Source: Maliibacterium massiliense | GTDB lineage: Bacteria; Bacillota; Clostridia; Christensenellales; Maliibacteriaceae | NCBI RefSeq assembly: GCF_900604345.1 | Contig: NZ_LR026983.1 | Coordinates: 1-64,000, forward strand | Length of the DNA stretch: 64,000 bases | Direction of reading: 5' to 3' | Part shown: piece by piece, positions 51,281 through 61,476 of the stretch | How the letters are laid out: every line of letters begins with the position of its first letter | Position numbering within the stretch: the first letter of the stretch is position 1 | Position numbers and translations under genes: made by a program | The notes under the pieces: generated by a model | The model's input: only the letters and a program-made list of their open reading frames with translations | The model's database searches: none | What the model was told of the DNA's origin: nothing

Positions 51281-52381
51281 TTAATCGATGTAATCGTTCG
51301 GTAGTTCGTCGATGGGCGCGTCGTAATCGTAGAGCTCCTGCTGCATCTGCTCGATCTGAGACTGGCTCTTGATATCGATCTTCCAGCCGGTGAGCTTGGC
51401 GGCCAGGCGGGCGTTCTGCCCCTCGCGGCCGATGGCAAGCGAAAGCTGGGAATCGGGCACCATCACGCGCGCGGCCTTGATCTGGTCATCCGCCTGCACC
51501 ATCAGCACCCGCGCGGGGCTCAGCGCGTTGGCGATAAACTCCACCGGGTCGGCGCTCCAGCGTACGATATCGATCTTTTCCCCTTTAAGCTCCTCGACGA
51601 TGCGCTCGACGCGGATGCCCTTCTGGCCCACGCACGCGCCCACCGGATCGACGTCTTCATCCAGGCTGTGCACCGCCATTTTGGTGCGGAAGCCCGCCTC
51701 GCGCGCCACGGATTTGATCTGCACGATGCCACCCTGAATCTCGGGCACCTCCATCTCAAAGAGACGACGCACCAGCCCCGGGTGGGTGCGTGATACCAGC
51801 ACCTGCGGGCCGGTTGTGGTGCGCTTGACCTCCAGCACGTAGACGCGCATGTGGTCGCCCGGGTTGTATGTCTCGTTGGGCATGGTCTCGCTTGCGTTCA
51901 TAAACGCCTCGGTGCGCCCCAGATCCATAAAGACGTTGCGTTTTTCCACGCGGTGCACCATCGCGTTCATCACTTCGTTTTCGCGCTCAATGTACGCATC
52001 GTAGATCACGCCGCGCTCCGCCTCGCGGATGCGCTGCACCACGATCTGCTTGGCCGTCTGCGCCGCGATGCGCCCAAAGGTGCGGGGGGTGACGTCCGTC
52101 TCCACCACGTCGCCCAGCGCGTAGCCCTTTTTGAGGGTGCGCGCCTCTTCCAGCGACATCTCTGTATCGGCGTTTTCCACTTCCTCCACCACGGTCTGTT
52201 GGCGCAGCACGCGCATGGCCCCGCTTACGCGGTCCACGATCACGCGCACCTCCTGGTCCTGCCCGTAATCGCGCTTATAGGCGGTGATGAGCGCCGTTTC
52301 AATGGCCTCGATGAGCACTTCCTTATCGATGCCCTTTTCCTTGCAAAGGGCGCTCAACGCCTCGATGAATTCCTGGTTCAT
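51281..52381 (-). CDS. nusA: transcription termination/antitermination factor NusA
   Basis: Product is 366 residues. The N-terminal RNA-polymerase-binding domain ([21 protein letters not shown]), S1 domain, and two KH domains ([18 protein letters not shown] and [22 protein letters not shown]) are present. It lacks the acidic C-terminal repeats of E. coli NusA, as usual in Bacillota. It is 17 bp after rimP. Confidence 0.97.
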   Translation of the reverse strand: MNQEFIEALSALCKEKGIDKEVLIEAIETALITAYKRDYGQDQEVRVIVDRVSGAMRVLRQQTVVEEVENADTEMSLEEARTLKKGYALGDVVETDVTPRTFGRIAAQTAKQIVVQRIREAERGVIYDAYIERENEVMNAMVHRVEKRNVFMDLGRTEAFMNASETMPNETYNPGDHMRVYVLEVKRTTTGPQVLVSRTHPGLVRRLFEMEVPEIQGGIVQIKSVAREAGFRTKMAVHSLDEDVDPVGACVGQKGIRVERIVEELKGEKIDIVRWSADPVEFIANALSPARVLMVQADDQIKAARVMVPDSQLSLAIGREGQNARLAAKLTGWKIDIKSQSQIEQMQQELYDYDAPIDELPNDYID

Positions 52382-52398
52382 CGCTTCTAGTTCCTCCT

Positions 52399-52854
52399 TT
52401 AATCGACGCGAAACAGGGGTTTAACCGCCGCAACGCTGCGCTCAGGCAGCGCGCACTCCTGCTCGCCGGCACGCAGACGGATCAAGCCGTCCGCGCGTCC
52501 CAACAAAATACCTTCATATACCTTTTTGCCGTCAAGCGGGGCGTAGAGACGCACTTCCACTTCACGGCCGCTGCAACGCGTATAATCCTCGTCAGACTTA
52601 AGCGGGCGATCGCCCGGAGATGATACCTCGAGATAATCGTAGGAAATGTCCTCCAGCACATCTACAATGGCGCGGTGGAAGGCCTCGCAGTCCTCCATCG
52701 TCAGGCCGCCGTCCTTGTCTACATAGATGCGCAGCACCGTGCTTTTGCCCATGCGGGCCGTTTCCACGTCCACAAAGTACAGGCCCATTTGCGCAAGGAC
52801 CGGTGCAATGCGCGTGTGCACGGTTTGTTTGGTGCTTTGCGTCAAGATGTTCAA
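52399..52854 (-). CDS. rimP: ribosome maturation factor RimP
   Basis: Product is 151 residues. The N-terminal domain has GLYFVDVETARMGKSTVLRIYVDKDGG-type strands and DCEAFHRAIVDVLED; the signature LEVSSPGDRPLKSDEDY (YLEVSSPG) follows. RimP assists 30S assembly. It is the first gene of the nusA-infB operon. Confidence 0.94.
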   Translation of the reverse strand: MNILTQSTKQTVHTRIAPVLAQMGLYFVDVETARMGKSTVLRIYVDKDGGLTMEDCEAFHRAIVDVLEDISYDYLEVSSPGDRPLKSDEDYTRCSGREVEVRLYAPLDGKKVYEGILLGRADGLIRLRAGEQECALPERSVAAVKPLFRVD

Positions 52855-52886
52855 TCTCCCTTTCGTACGGCGTCTTACAAAGGAAA

Positions 52887-52907
52887 GAGTGGGAATTCAA
52901 CCCACTC
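52887..52907 (-). promoter_or_regulatory. leader hairpin of the rimP operon
   Basis: GAGTGGG and CCCACTC enclose a 7-nt loop in the 5' UTR, about 35 bp before rimP. Similar GAGTGGG hairpins are common at this place in Bacillota. Confidence 0.55.
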
Positions 52908-52941
52908 CGTCGCTTTCGTCTTTCATAACCATACATGTCAA

Positions 52942-52970
52942 ATTATAACATGGGTTTTACAGCATTGCAA
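52942..52970 (-). promoter_or_regulatory. promoter of the rimP-nusA-infB operon
   Basis: Minus strand: TTGCAA, 17 nt, TATAAT, directly after the polC stop. Confidence 0.8.
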
Positions 52971-52972
52971 CA

Positions 52973-55900
52973 TCAAAACAGGCACACCTGGCTGGTCTCG
53001 TCCATGCCGTCAAGGCAGCCGTGGGATTTGAGGGTCTCCACGACCGACCGGCCGATGTGCGCGCGCTTGGAAAGGTCCTCGATGGAGACGAACGCCCCCT
53101 GCGCGCGCGCCTGTACGATGGCCTGCGCCGCCTGCTCCCCCATGCCCGCCATGGAGGAAAGGGGCGGGCGGATGTCGTTTCCGTCGATGACAAAGCGCGT
53201 GGCCTCGGATTTGTACAGGTCCAGTGGCGCGAAATGGATGCCGCGGGCGTACATCTCCAGCACGATTTCCAGCGTTGCGTACACGCTCTTTTCGCGCGGG
53301 TTCATGCTTTTTTCGTTGCGCTCCATGTCCTTGAGATAGCCGCGCACGCTCGCCTCGTCGCTCATCATCATATCCGCGTCAAAGTCCGTGCCGGCGCGCG
53401 CCGTATAATAGGATGCGTAAAACGCCTGCGGATGATACACCTTGAACCACGCGATGCGCAGCGCCATCATCACATAGGCAGCGGCGTGCGCTTTGGGGAA
53501 CATGTACTTGATCTTTTTGCAGGAATCTACAAACCACTGAGGCACGCCGGCGGCGCGCATTTGGGGCTCCATATCCACCGGCCCATCCTTGCGCTTGAGC
53601 ACCAGGCCCTTGCCCTTGCGCACGCTCTCCATGATGTCAAAGGCATCCAGTGGCGCCATCTTTTCGATCAGGTAGTTCATGATATCGTCGCGCGTGCAGA
53701 TGGTCTCCTTTAAGGTGGCCACGCCTGATTTGATGATATCCTGCGCGTTGTTGAGCCACACGTCTGTGCCGTGGGACAAACCTGAGATGCGCAGCAGCTC
53801 CGCCATGGACGTGGGCTTGGTATCCATGAGCATCTGGCGCACAAAGGGCGTGCCGAACTCGGGGATGCCGAAGGTGCCCACTGGGCAGCGGATCTGCTCG
53901 GGCGTGACGCCCAAAGCCTCGGTGGAGGTAAAAAGCGAGATCACCTTGGGATCGCCCAGCGGGATTTCGCGCGCATTGACGCCTGTCATATCCTCCAGCA
54001 TGCGGATGACCGTGGGATCGACGTGGCCCAGGATATCCAGCTTGACGAGGGTATCGTGCATGACGCGAAACTCGAAGTGCGAGGTGATGGTGCCGCTCTT
54101 TTTATCGTCCGCGGGGTGCTGCAGGGGGGTGAACTGATGCACGTCCAGCCCCTTGGGCAGCACCACGATGCCGCCGGGGTGCTGCCCGGTGGTGCGCTTA
54201 ACGCCGCTGCACCCTTCCACCAGGCGGTTGACCTCGGCGCGGGTGACAGGCTTGCCCGTCTCCTCCAGATAGTGTTTGACGTAGCCGTAGGCCACCTTGT
54301 CCTTGATGGTGCCCACGGTGCCCGCGCGAAACACGTTGCCCTTGCCGAAGATTTCCTCGGTGTATTTGTGCGCCACGGGCTGGTATTCGCCCGAGAAGTT
54401 CAGGTCGATATCGGGCACCTTGTTGCCCTTGAAGCCTAAGAATACCTCAAAGGGGATATCAAAGCCGTCCTTGACAAGCGGCGCGCCACAGTTGGGGCAG
54501 GTGGCGTCGGGCAAATCCACGCCCACGGCGTACTTGTGCTTGTCCACGTCAAAGGTGCAGTAGTGGCACTGGGCGCAGCGGTAGTGCGGCGGCAGGGGGT
54601 TGACCTCGGTGATGCCGCACATGGTAGCGGCAAAGGAAGATCCCACCGAGCCGCGCGAGCCCACAAGATAGCCGTCGGAGAGAGATTTGGAGACCAGCTT
54701 CTGCGCGATGAGGTACAGCACGGAGTACTGGTTAGAGATGATGGAGTTCAGCTCCCGATCCAGCCGTTTTTCCACGATCTCGGGCAGCTGCTCGCCGTAC
54801 AGCTCATGGACGCGCTTGGTGGCAATTTCGCGGATCTGCTCGTCGGAGCCTTCGATGACGGGCGCGTGCAGTTCGCTGGGGATGGGCGCTATGGTCTCGA
54901 TCATCGCGGCGATGCGGTTGGGCGCGTCCACCACCACTTCCCGTGCCAGCTCCTCACCCAAGTAGGCAAATTCCTGCAGCATCTCCTCGGTGGTGCGGTA
55001 GTAGAGAGAGGGTTCCTCCTCCAGATCGGTAAACCCCTGGCTGTGCTGCAAAATGGTGCGGAAGTACGCGTCCTGCGGGTCGAGATAGTGCACGTCGCCA
55101 GTGGCCACCACGGGCTTGCCCAGCTCCCTGCCCAGCGCCACGATGCGCCGGTTGATATCGTGCAGCGCCTCCAGGTCGGGCAGCTTGCCTGTGCGGATCA
55201 AAAAGGCGTTGTTGCCGTCGGGCTGGATCTCCAGGTAATCGTAGAACTGCGCGATCTGGCGGATTTTTGTTTCAGGCATGTCCTGCAAAATGGCCTGGAA
55301 CAGCTCCCCGTCCTGGCAGGCGGAGCCGATGAGCAGCCCTTCGCGGTGGGCGATGATCTCGCTTTTGGGCACGCGCGGCCTGCGGTAAAAGTACTGCAAA
55401 TGCGACGCGGTGACCAGTGCATAGAGGTTGCGCAGCCCCACGGCGTTGCAGGCGTAGAGAATCACATGATGGGATTCCAGCGCAGCGGCGCGCTGCTCGC
55501 CCGAAACCACGCTTGCGATATCACTCAAACGCTCCACGCCCATGCTCCGCAGCTTTTCAAAGGATTTGCGCAGAATCTGTGCGCAGCACAGCGCGTCATC
55601 CACCGCGCGGTGGTGATTGGCCAGGGTGATATCCAGATGCTTGGCCACCAAATTCAGCTTGTGGGAGCGCAGCTCGGGGTAGAGCTGGCGCGCAAGGCTC
55701 AGCGTATCGACCACCGGATTCTCAAACGTCAACCCCATCGGGTGGCCGTGCGTGCGGATAAAGCCCACGTCAAAGGAGGCGTTGTGCGCGACGAGCGCAG
55801 CGCCCTGGGCAAATGCGTTAAACTTGGGCAGCACCTCCTCGATGGTGGGCGCGCCCTTGACCATGGCGTCGGTGATGCCCGTGAGCTCCACGATGTTCTG

Positions 55901-57268
55901 TGGAATGCTCACCTGCGGGTCCACCATGGTGGAGAACTCTTCCTTGATCTCGCCGCGCTCCATACGCACCGCGCCGATCTCAATGATTTTGTTGTTGCGC
56001 GCCGAAAGGCCAGTGGTCTCGATGTCGAAGATCACAAACGGGCGGTCAAAGCTGTCCTCCTCGCCCTCCTCTACCACGGCGCTGGCGTCGTCCACAAGGT
56101 AGCCCTCCATGCCCAGCAGCGGGCGCACACCATAGCCGCGCGAAAGATCGTACGCCTCGGGGAACGCCTGCACCACCCCGTGGTCCGTGATGGCCACGGC
56201 GCTGTGTCCCCACGCCTTGGCGCGGGCAAACAGTCCCTTGAGGTCCGTCACCGCGTCCATGGAGCTCATTTTGGTGTGCAAGTGCAGCTCCACGCGCTTT
56301 TGTGGCGCGTTGTCCATGCGCCTGGCGTGAGGCATCTCGTTAATATCGTAGGCCATCAGCACCGCCTCGCGGGCAAAGCGGTCGTACTCACAGTTGCCGC
56401 GGATGCGCACAAACGTCTCTTTGGGCAGCTGTTCCAGCAGCTTTTGCAGCTCCTCTTTGCCCACATACGCCTTTGCGGTAAATGAGGAGGTGTAGTCGGT
56501 GACGCTCACCGTCAAAAGCGCGCGGCCGTTGTTGAGCTCGCGTGAATCGGTGGCGCAGATAAACCCTTCGATGACCACCTGTCCCGACTCCGCATTGAGG
56601 TCACACAGCGGCGTGGTCTCCCCCTTAAAAATCTGTTTGCCCAGGATCACCTTGGGGCCGTCCTTCTTTTTTGCCGCGCGTTTGCGCACCTTTTTCTCCA
56701 TCGCCCGGGCGACGGCAAGCTCGGCGCTGTCGCGCTCCTGTACAAAGCTCTCTACCTCTAGCGCGGGCGCATCCGCCGCGTGCAGCACAACGCGCGCAAC
56801 GCCAGAAAATTTTTCCGCAATCATGCCCTGCAGCAGACGCGGGACGTCCTTCTGACTGAGCACGTCGCAGGCGGCGGCCACCGCAAGGTCAATGTGCACG
56901 CAGGCCTCCGCCTCGTCAAGGCGCCAGCGTGCGTCCTGCATCAGGTGCGGGCAGGAGGGCACCTCCTTTGCAAGGCGTGCGATCCAGCCGGGCGCCTCTT
57001 TTGCAAGCGCCGCGTCGCTTAGGGGCGCGGACGCCTTGGCATAGCGCCAGACGATTTTGACCTGCAACCCCTCCAAACTGCGCGCAAAGGCGTCCTCCAG
57101 GCGCGCGCACTGCTGTGTGGGCACCTCTTTTTTCGTACGCAAAGAGACACGCAGCAATCGCTTCTGCATGTCCAGTGTCGCCTTCTGTAATTCGATCCCC
57201 CAGCTGGGGTTGACGTCTGCGCTGCGCAGCACATCCTGCCACAGCGCCTGCCCGGCGCGGCTCTCCAT
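52973..57268 (-). CDS. polC: DNA polymerase III alpha subunit, PolC type
   Basis: Product is 1431 residues from ATG at 57268 (MESRAGQALW), with GAGGGGG 13 nt upstream; the TTG just before it is better spaced and the ATG at 57298 lacks an RBS. Domains in order: N-terminal region, OB fold (about 210-310), PHP (VELHLHTKMSSMD, AITDHGVV), the inserted DEDDh proofreading exonuclease (FDIETTGLSARNNKIIEIGAV) inside PHP, the polymerase core with PDIDLNFSGEYQP (catalytic Asp), a zinc-binding segment (CAQCHYC...CPNC near 900) and C-terminal HhH and duplex-binding parts. It is the replicative polymerase of Bacillota. Confidence 0.98.
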   Translation of the reverse strand: MESRAGQALWQDVLRSADVNPSWGIELQKATLDMQKRLLRVSLRTKKEVPTQQCARLEDAFARSLEGLQVKIVWRYAKASAPLSDAALAKEAPGWIARLAKEVPSCPHLMQDARWRLDEAEACVHIDLAVAAACDVLSQKDVPRLLQGMIAEKFSGVARVVLHAADAPALEVESFVQERDSAELAVARAMEKKVRKRAAKKKDGPKVILGKQIFKGETTPLCDLNAESGQVVIEGFICATDSRELNNGRALLTVSVTDYTSSFTAKAYVGKEELQKLLEQLPKETFVRIRGNCEYDRFAREAVLMAYDINEMPHARRMDNAPQKRVELHLHTKMSSMDAVTDLKGLFARAKAWGHSAVAITDHGVVQAFPEAYDLSRGYGVRPLLGMEGYLVDDASAVVEEGEEDSFDRPFVIFDIETTGLSARNNKIIEIGAVRMERGEIKEEFSTMVDPQVSIPQNIVELTGITDAMVKGAPTIEEVLPKFNAFAQGAALVAHNASFDVGFIRTHGHPMGLTFENPVVDTLSLARQLYPELRSHKLNLVAKHLDITLANHHRAVDDALCCAQILRKSFEKLRSMGVERLSDIASVVSGEQRAAALESHHVILYACNAVGLRNLYALVTASHLQYFYRRPRVPKSEIIAHREGLLIGSACQDGELFQAILQDMPETKIRQIAQFYDYLEIQPDGNNAFLIRTGKLPDLEALHDINRRIVALGRELGKPVVATGDVHYLDPQDAYFRTILQHSQGFTDLEEEPSLYYRTTEEMLQEFAYLGEELAREVVVDAPNRIAAMIETIAPIPSELHAPVIEGSDEQIREIATKRVHELYGEQLPEIVEKRLDRELNSIISNQYSVLYLIAQKLVSKSLSDGYLVGSRGSVGSSFAATMCGITEVNPLPPHYRCAQCHYCTFDVDKHKYAVGVDLPDATCPNCGAPLVKDGFDIPFEVFLGFKGNKVPDIDLNFSGEYQPVAHKYTEEIFGKGNVFRAGTVGTIKDKVAYGYVKHYLEETGKPVTRAEVNRLVEGCSGVKRTTGQHPGGIVVLPKGLDVHQFTPLQHPADDKKSGTITSHFEFRVMHDTLVKLDILGHVDPTVIRMLEDMTGVNAREIPLGDPKVISLFTSTEALGVTPEQIRCPVGTFGIPEFGTPFVRQMLMDTKPTSMAELLRISGLSHGTDVWLNNAQDIIKSGVATLKETICTRDDIMNYLIEKMAPLDAFDIMESVRKGKGLVLKRKDGPVDMEPQMRAAGVPQWFVDSCKKIKYMFPKAHAAAYVMMALRIAWFKVYHPQAFYASYYTARAGTDFDADMMMSDEASVRGYLKDMERNEKSMNPREKSVYATLEIVLEMYARGIHFAPLDLYKSEATRFVIDGNDIRPPLSSMAGMGEQAAQAIVQARAQGAFVSIEDLSKRAHIGRSVVETLKSHGCLDGMDETSQVCLF

Positions 57269-57320
57269 CAACGCTTTTCGGCCCCCTCGTATACGCATTC
57301 ACGTGTAAAAACGCGCGCGT

Positions 57321-58376
57321 TTAACCCTGTTTTTCCGCAAGGACGCGCTGAATTTCCGCCATCAGTTCATCCACGATATGCGCGCCGCGCACGGTGCGGA
57401 TGCGCTCGCCATGACGAAAGAGCACCGCCGTGTCCCTGCCGCCCGCCATGCCCACGTCCGCATAGCGCGCCTCGCCCGGCCCATTGACCACGCAGCCCAT
57501 CACCGCCACGGTCAGCGGCGTGCGGATGTCCCTGACGCGGCGCTGCACTTCCTTGGCAATGGCCACCAAATCCACCTGCGTGCGGCCGCATGTGGGGCAG
57601 GAGATGACGCTCACACCGTCCTTGCGCAGTCCGATGGCCCGCAGAATATCCAGCCCTGTCTCCACCTCACGCACCGGATCGTCCGTCAGCGATACGCGCA
57701 ACGTGTCCCCGATGCCGTCGAGCAGCAGGCTGCCGATGCCGATGGCGGATTTGATGGTGCCCATGCGCGCGGTGCCCGCCTCCGTCACCCCGATATGCAG
57801 GGGGTAATCGCAGGTACGCGCCATGATGCGGTAGGCCGCCACGGTGCTCGCCACATCCGATGCCTTGAGCGAAATGACGATATCCTCGAAGCCCTCCCGC
57901 TCCAGCAGGCGGACGTGGCCCAGGGCGCTGTCCACCATGCCCTGGGGCGTGGGGCCGCCGTACTTGGCGAGGATGTCCTTCTCCAACGAGCCCGCGTTGA
58001 CCCCGATGCGGATGGGCAAATGGTGCGCCCTGGCGCAGGCGACGAGCGCGCGCACCTTCTCTTCCCCGCCGATGTTGCCGGGGTTAATGCGCAGCTTTTG
58101 CACGCCCGCCTCCGCTGCGGCAATCGCCAGGCGGTAATCAAAATGGATGTCCGCAACCAGCGGGATGCTTATCTGCGCCACAATCGCGCCCAGCGCCTGC
58201 GCGGCCGCCATATCCGGTACAGCCACGCGCACAATCTCGCAGCCGGCACGCGCCAAAGCCGCGATCTGCGCCACCGTCGCTGCAACGTCGCGCGTATCGG
58301 TGTTGCACATCGACTGCACGGAAACCCGCGCCCCGCCGCCCACCGGCACGCCCCCCACCATTACCTTGCTTGTCAT
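57321..58376 (-). CDS. ispG: 4-hydroxy-3-methylbut-2-en-1-yl diphosphate synthase
   Basis: Product is 351 residues. [4Fe-4S] enzyme of the MEP isoprenoid pathway. N-terminal TIM barrel (SVQSMCNTDTRD, VADIHFDYRLAI, KLRINPGNIGG) and C-terminal cluster domain with ligands in SCPTCGRTQVDL and MGCVVNGPGEA. The start overlaps the rseP stop by 4 nt. dxr of the same pathway is two genes upstream. Confidence 0.97.
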   Translation of the reverse strand: MTSKVMVGGVPVGGGARVSVQSMCNTDTRDVAATVAQIAALARAGCEIVRVAVPDMAAAQALGAIVAQISIPLVADIHFDYRLAIAAAEAGVQKLRINPGNIGGEEKVRALVACARAHHLPIRIGVNAGSLEKDILAKYGGPTPQGMVDSALGHVRLLEREGFEDIVISLKASDVASTVAAYRIMARTCDYPLHIGVTEAGTARMGTIKSAIGIGSLLLDGIGDTLRVSLTDDPVREVETGLDILRAIGLRKDGVSVISCPTCGRTQVDLVAIAKEVQRRVRDIRTPLTVAVMGCVVNGPGEARYADVGMAGGRDTAVLFRHGERIRTVRGAHIVDELMAEIQRVLAEKQG

Positions 58377-59458
58377 CGCGCAATGATCCTCTGTACGTCG
58401 CGGATGCCCAGCACCACAAACAGCGCCAGCATCAGGAAAAAGCCCACCATATGCACCACGCCCTCTTTCTCCGGCGGGATGCGCTTTCTCGTGATCAGTT
58501 CATAGAGCTGAAACACCAGGCGCGAGCCGTCCAGCGCGGGGATGGGCAGCAGATTGACCACGCCTAAATTGGTGGTGATCAGCACCGTGAGCCACAAGAG
58601 AAACTCGAGGTTTTCCCGCACCGCGGTGGACATGATGTCCACCACCCCCACGATGCTGATAAACTCGCCCGTGCTCTGCACCGCCGCCTGGCCGAATAGG
58701 CGACCGAACAGGTTGCCGAAAAGCTGGCCCAGCACCGTGAACATATCCGTGATCATGGTGCCCACCTGCACAAAGCCCTGGCCGATTGTCTCAAAAAAAC
58801 CCAGCCGCTGGCGTTCCACCTTGCCCGAGAGCGACACGCCAATGCGGTAGGTGTTGCTCTCAGGGTCCAGCTGGGGCGTGAGCGTGAGGGTCTCTTCCCC
58901 GCCTGTGCGCGCCACCTTCATCTGCACCTGCTGCCCGCCGGTGGCGGCGATCGCGTCGATAGCGGACTGCACGGTGGTCACCTCACGCTCGTTGACCGCC
59001 AGAATGCGGTCGCCCGCCTGCACACCCGCCTGCGCGGCCACAGAGGACTCGGCGACCGCCGCGATGTGCGCCTGGTCCACCACCACGCTCTGGCCGAAGA
59101 TGCCCAGCGTGACGCTTGCAATCACTACGCCCAATAGCAGATTCATCAGCGAGCCGGACACCGTCACAATGATGCGCGCCCACACGGGGCGGTTGTTCAT
59201 GGAGCGCGGGTCATTATCGCTCGCCTCATCCTCGCCCGCAAAGCGGCAATAGCCGCCGATGGGCAGCCAGCGCAGCGCAAACATGGTCTCACCCCGCTGC
59301 CAGGAGACGATCTTCGGCCCCATGCCGATGGAAAACTCCGGTATTAGGAAGTTGAGCCGTTTGCCGGAGAAGTAATGGCCAGCCTCATGCACCACGATGA
59401 GCACGTTGAGAATCAACAGTGATGCGATGATCGACCAGATGCTCGTGAAAATCTGCAA
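58373..59458 (-). CDS. rseP: site-2 protease RseP
   Basis: Product is 361 residues from TTG at 59458 with GAGGTGA 7-8 nt upstream; a nearby ATG is out of frame. Zinc intramembrane protease: HEAGHYFSGK in the first helix gives HEXXH, and NLLPIPALDGSRL near the C-terminus supplies the third ligand. A PDZ domain (AGVQAGDRILAVNEREV) lies between. Bacillus RasP cleaves anti-sigma factors and leftover signal peptides. It lies between dxr and ispG as usual. Confidence 0.95.
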   Translation of the reverse strand: MQIFTSIWSIIASLLILNVLIVVHEAGHYFSGKRLNFLIPEFSIGMGPKIVSWQRGETMFALRWLPIGGYCRFAGEDEASDNDPRSMNNRPVWARIIVTVSGSLMNLLLGVVIASVTLGIFGQSVVVDQAHIAAVAESSVAAQAGVQAGDRILAVNEREVTTVQSAIDAIAATGGQQVQMKVARTGGEETLTLTPQLDPESNTYRIGVSLSGKVERQRLGFFETIGQGFVQVGTMITDMFTVLGQLFGNLFGRLFGQAAVQSTGEFISIVGVVDIMSTAVRENLEFLLWLTVLITTNLGVVNLLPIPALDGSRLVFQLYELITRKRIPPEKEGVVHMVGFFLMLALFVVLGIRDVQRIIAR

Positions 59459-59465
59459 ATTCCAT

Positions 59466-60629
59466 TCACCTCATGCTTTTTCGTTTCAGCCAGCGGTGCG
59501 CCGCAATGCGCGCCTGCTCATCCATATGATAGACATCGTCCATACATGTCGCGGGCGCGGGCGCAAACGCATCGAGCATGTCGCCGCACAGCGCGGCGAT
59601 GTCGTAAAAGCCGATGCGCTCCTGCAGGTACGCCTCCACCGCCACCTCGTTTGCGGCGTTGAGCACGGTGGGCGCAAGGCCGCCCTGCGCGCGCGCTTCA
59701 AACGCCAGCTTGAGACACGGAAAGCGTGCAAGATCCGGGGCTTCAAAGGTTAAGCTGCCCATTTTGGTAAAATCCAGCCGCGTCACCGGCGCGCTTTTGC
59801 GCGTTGGGTAGAGCAGCGCGTAGGCGATGGGCAGGCGCATATCGGGCGTGCCCATCTGTGCGAGCACCGCGCCGTCCTCAAACTCCACCATGGAGTGCAC
59901 CACGCTCTGGGGGTGCACCACCACCTCGATGGTATCACAAAACGCGCCGAATAGCCATTGCGCCTCCATCACTTCCAGCCCCTTGTTCATCAGCGTGGCC
60001 GAGTCGATGGTCACCTTGGCGCCCATGTTCCAGGTGGGGTGCTGCAGCGCCTGCGCGGCCGTGGCTGCGGCGATGCGCGCCCGATCCCACGTGCGAAAAG
60101 GGCCGCCCGATGCGGTCAGCAGCACGCGCGAGATGTGCTGCCTGTCATCGTGCGCCTGCATGCACTGGAAGATGGCCGAATGCTCGCTGTCCACCGGCAG
60201 GACAAAGACGCCCGCCTCCTTTGCGGCGGACATCACCAGCGCGCCGCCTGTTACCAGCGCCTCCTTGTTTGCCAGCGCCACGTCCTTGCCCGCGGCAATA
60301 GCGCGCATAACACACGGCAGGCCCGCAATGCCAACCACCGCAACCAGCGCGGTATCGGCCTCGGGCCAGCCTGCGGCAATATCCAGGCATCTTTTCCCCG
60401 CGACAAAGGTCGTGCCTCGCGGGATCAGGTGCGCGATTTTCGCGGCCGCCTTTTCATCGGCCAGGCCCGCCATCTGGGGGCGGAAGCGCAGCACCTGTTC
60501 AATAAAGCGCTCCGCGTTGTGGTTGGCGGTCATTGCCACCACCTGCAGCGTCTCAGGGTGCTGCGCGATGACGTCCAGGCTCTGGCAGCCGATGGACCCC
60601 GTGCAGCCCAATAAAGCGATTTTTCGCAT
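59466..60629 (-). CDS. dxr: 1-deoxy-D-xylulose 5-phosphate reductoisomerase
   Basis: Product is 387 residues. NADPH-binding N-terminus ALLGCTGSIGCQSLDVI, then LANKEALVTGG, the metal and substrate loop PVDSEHSAIFQCM, TASGGPFRT, and HPTWNMGAKVTIDSATLMNKGLE-type signature. It converts DXP to MEP, the committed MEP step. ispG is downstream in the same run. Confidence 0.97.
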   Translation of the reverse strand: MRKIALLGCTGSIGCQSLDVIAQHPETLQVVAMTANHNAERFIEQVLRFRPQMAGLADEKAAAKIAHLIPRGTTFVAGKRCLDIAAGWPEADTALVAVVGIAGLPCVMRAIAAGKDVALANKEALVTGGALVMSAAKEAGVFVLPVDSEHSAIFQCMQAHDDRQHISRVLLTASGGPFRTWDRARIAAATAAQALQHPTWNMGAKVTIDSATLMNKGLEVMEAQWLFGAFCDTIEVVVHPQSVVHSMVEFEDGAVLAQMGTPDMRLPIAYALLYPTRKSAPVTRLDFTKMGSLTFEAPDLARFPCLKLAFEARAQGGLAPTVLNAANEVAVEAYLQERIGFYDIAALCGDMLDAFAPAPATCMDDVYHMDEQARIAAHRWLKRKSMR

Positions 60630-60656
60630 AAATACCGCTACCTCTCATGCAAGCCA

Positions 60657-61466
60657 TCAGGCGATTAAAAACAGTTCAAAGTACAGGAACACCGCCACCG
60701 CGTTGAACATGATGCCATCCACACGATCCAGCACACCGCCGTGCCCAGGGAACAGGTGGCCGTAATCCTTGATGCCGTTGAAACGTTTGACTACCGACGC
60801 CACCAGATCGCCCAGCGGCGTCATCACCCCGGCGATTGCACCAATGATGGCGTAGTGGTACAGCGCGATGTCGGGCGAAAGCAGCTTCTGCGCAAACAGG
60901 CCGTAGACCACTGCCACGATAATGGGCACCACAAAGCCGCCAATGGCTCCCTCCACGGTCTTTTTGGGGCTGATGCGCTCGATGAGCTTGTGTCTGCCAA
61001 AGAGCGAGCCCGCATAGAAGGCGAAGGCATCCGAGATGGCGCCCAGCATAAACGTGCACAGCAGCATATTGATGCGCAGGTTGGGCTGCGCAATGCCGAC
61101 GCGGTTAAACAGCAGCCAAAATGCCAGCGGCAGCGTAGGATAGCACAGCGTAAAGACGGTGGCAAACAGGTCTTTGCCCGTCATCTTCGCGTGGAACACC
61201 GGCGTGGCAAGCGTGAGGATCAGGCACACCATAAACAGTTGCAGCAGCGTGCCTGAGGGCATCCAGATCGTCATGGGCAGCGCAAGTGCGCTGAACAGCA
61301 GCAGCGGCCACCACTGCACATGGACGCCAGAGGCCTTGAAGCAGTGCACCATCTCATACTGCGCGAGCAGCAGCACCAGCATGATAAATACATAACAGAA
61401 CGTCATGTTGGCAACGGCCAGTGCCGCGATTGCCGCAAGCGTGATGCCGGTCAAAAAACGAACCAT
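60657..61466 (-). CDS. cdsA: phosphatidate cytidylyltransferase
   Basis: Product is 269 residues from ATG at 61466 with AAGGAG upstream. Polytopic membrane protein with the CDS signature near the C-terminus: KKTVEGAIGGF, then SVVKRFNGIKDYGHLFPGHGGVLDRVDG. It makes CDP-diacylglycerol, the substrate used by PgsA (33973-34548). Confidence 0.95.
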   Translation of the reverse strand: MVRFLTGITLAAIAALAVANMTFCYVFIMLVLLLAQYEMVHCFKASGVHVQWWPLLLFSALALPMTIWMPSGTLLQLFMVCLILTLATPVFHAKMTGKDLFATVFTLCYPTLPLAFWLLFNRVGIAQPNLRINMLLCTFMLGAISDAFAFYAGSLFGRHKLIERISPKKTVEGAIGGFVVPIIVAVVYGLFAQKLLSPDIALYHYAIIGAIAGVMTPLGDLVASVVKRFNGIKDYGHLFPGHGGVLDRVDGIMFNAVAVFLYFELFLIA

Positions 61467-61476
61467 CTTGTTCTCC

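Noticed and set aside
54536..56485. 649-codon open frame on the + strand
   Set aside because: Antisense to polC; composition-driven.
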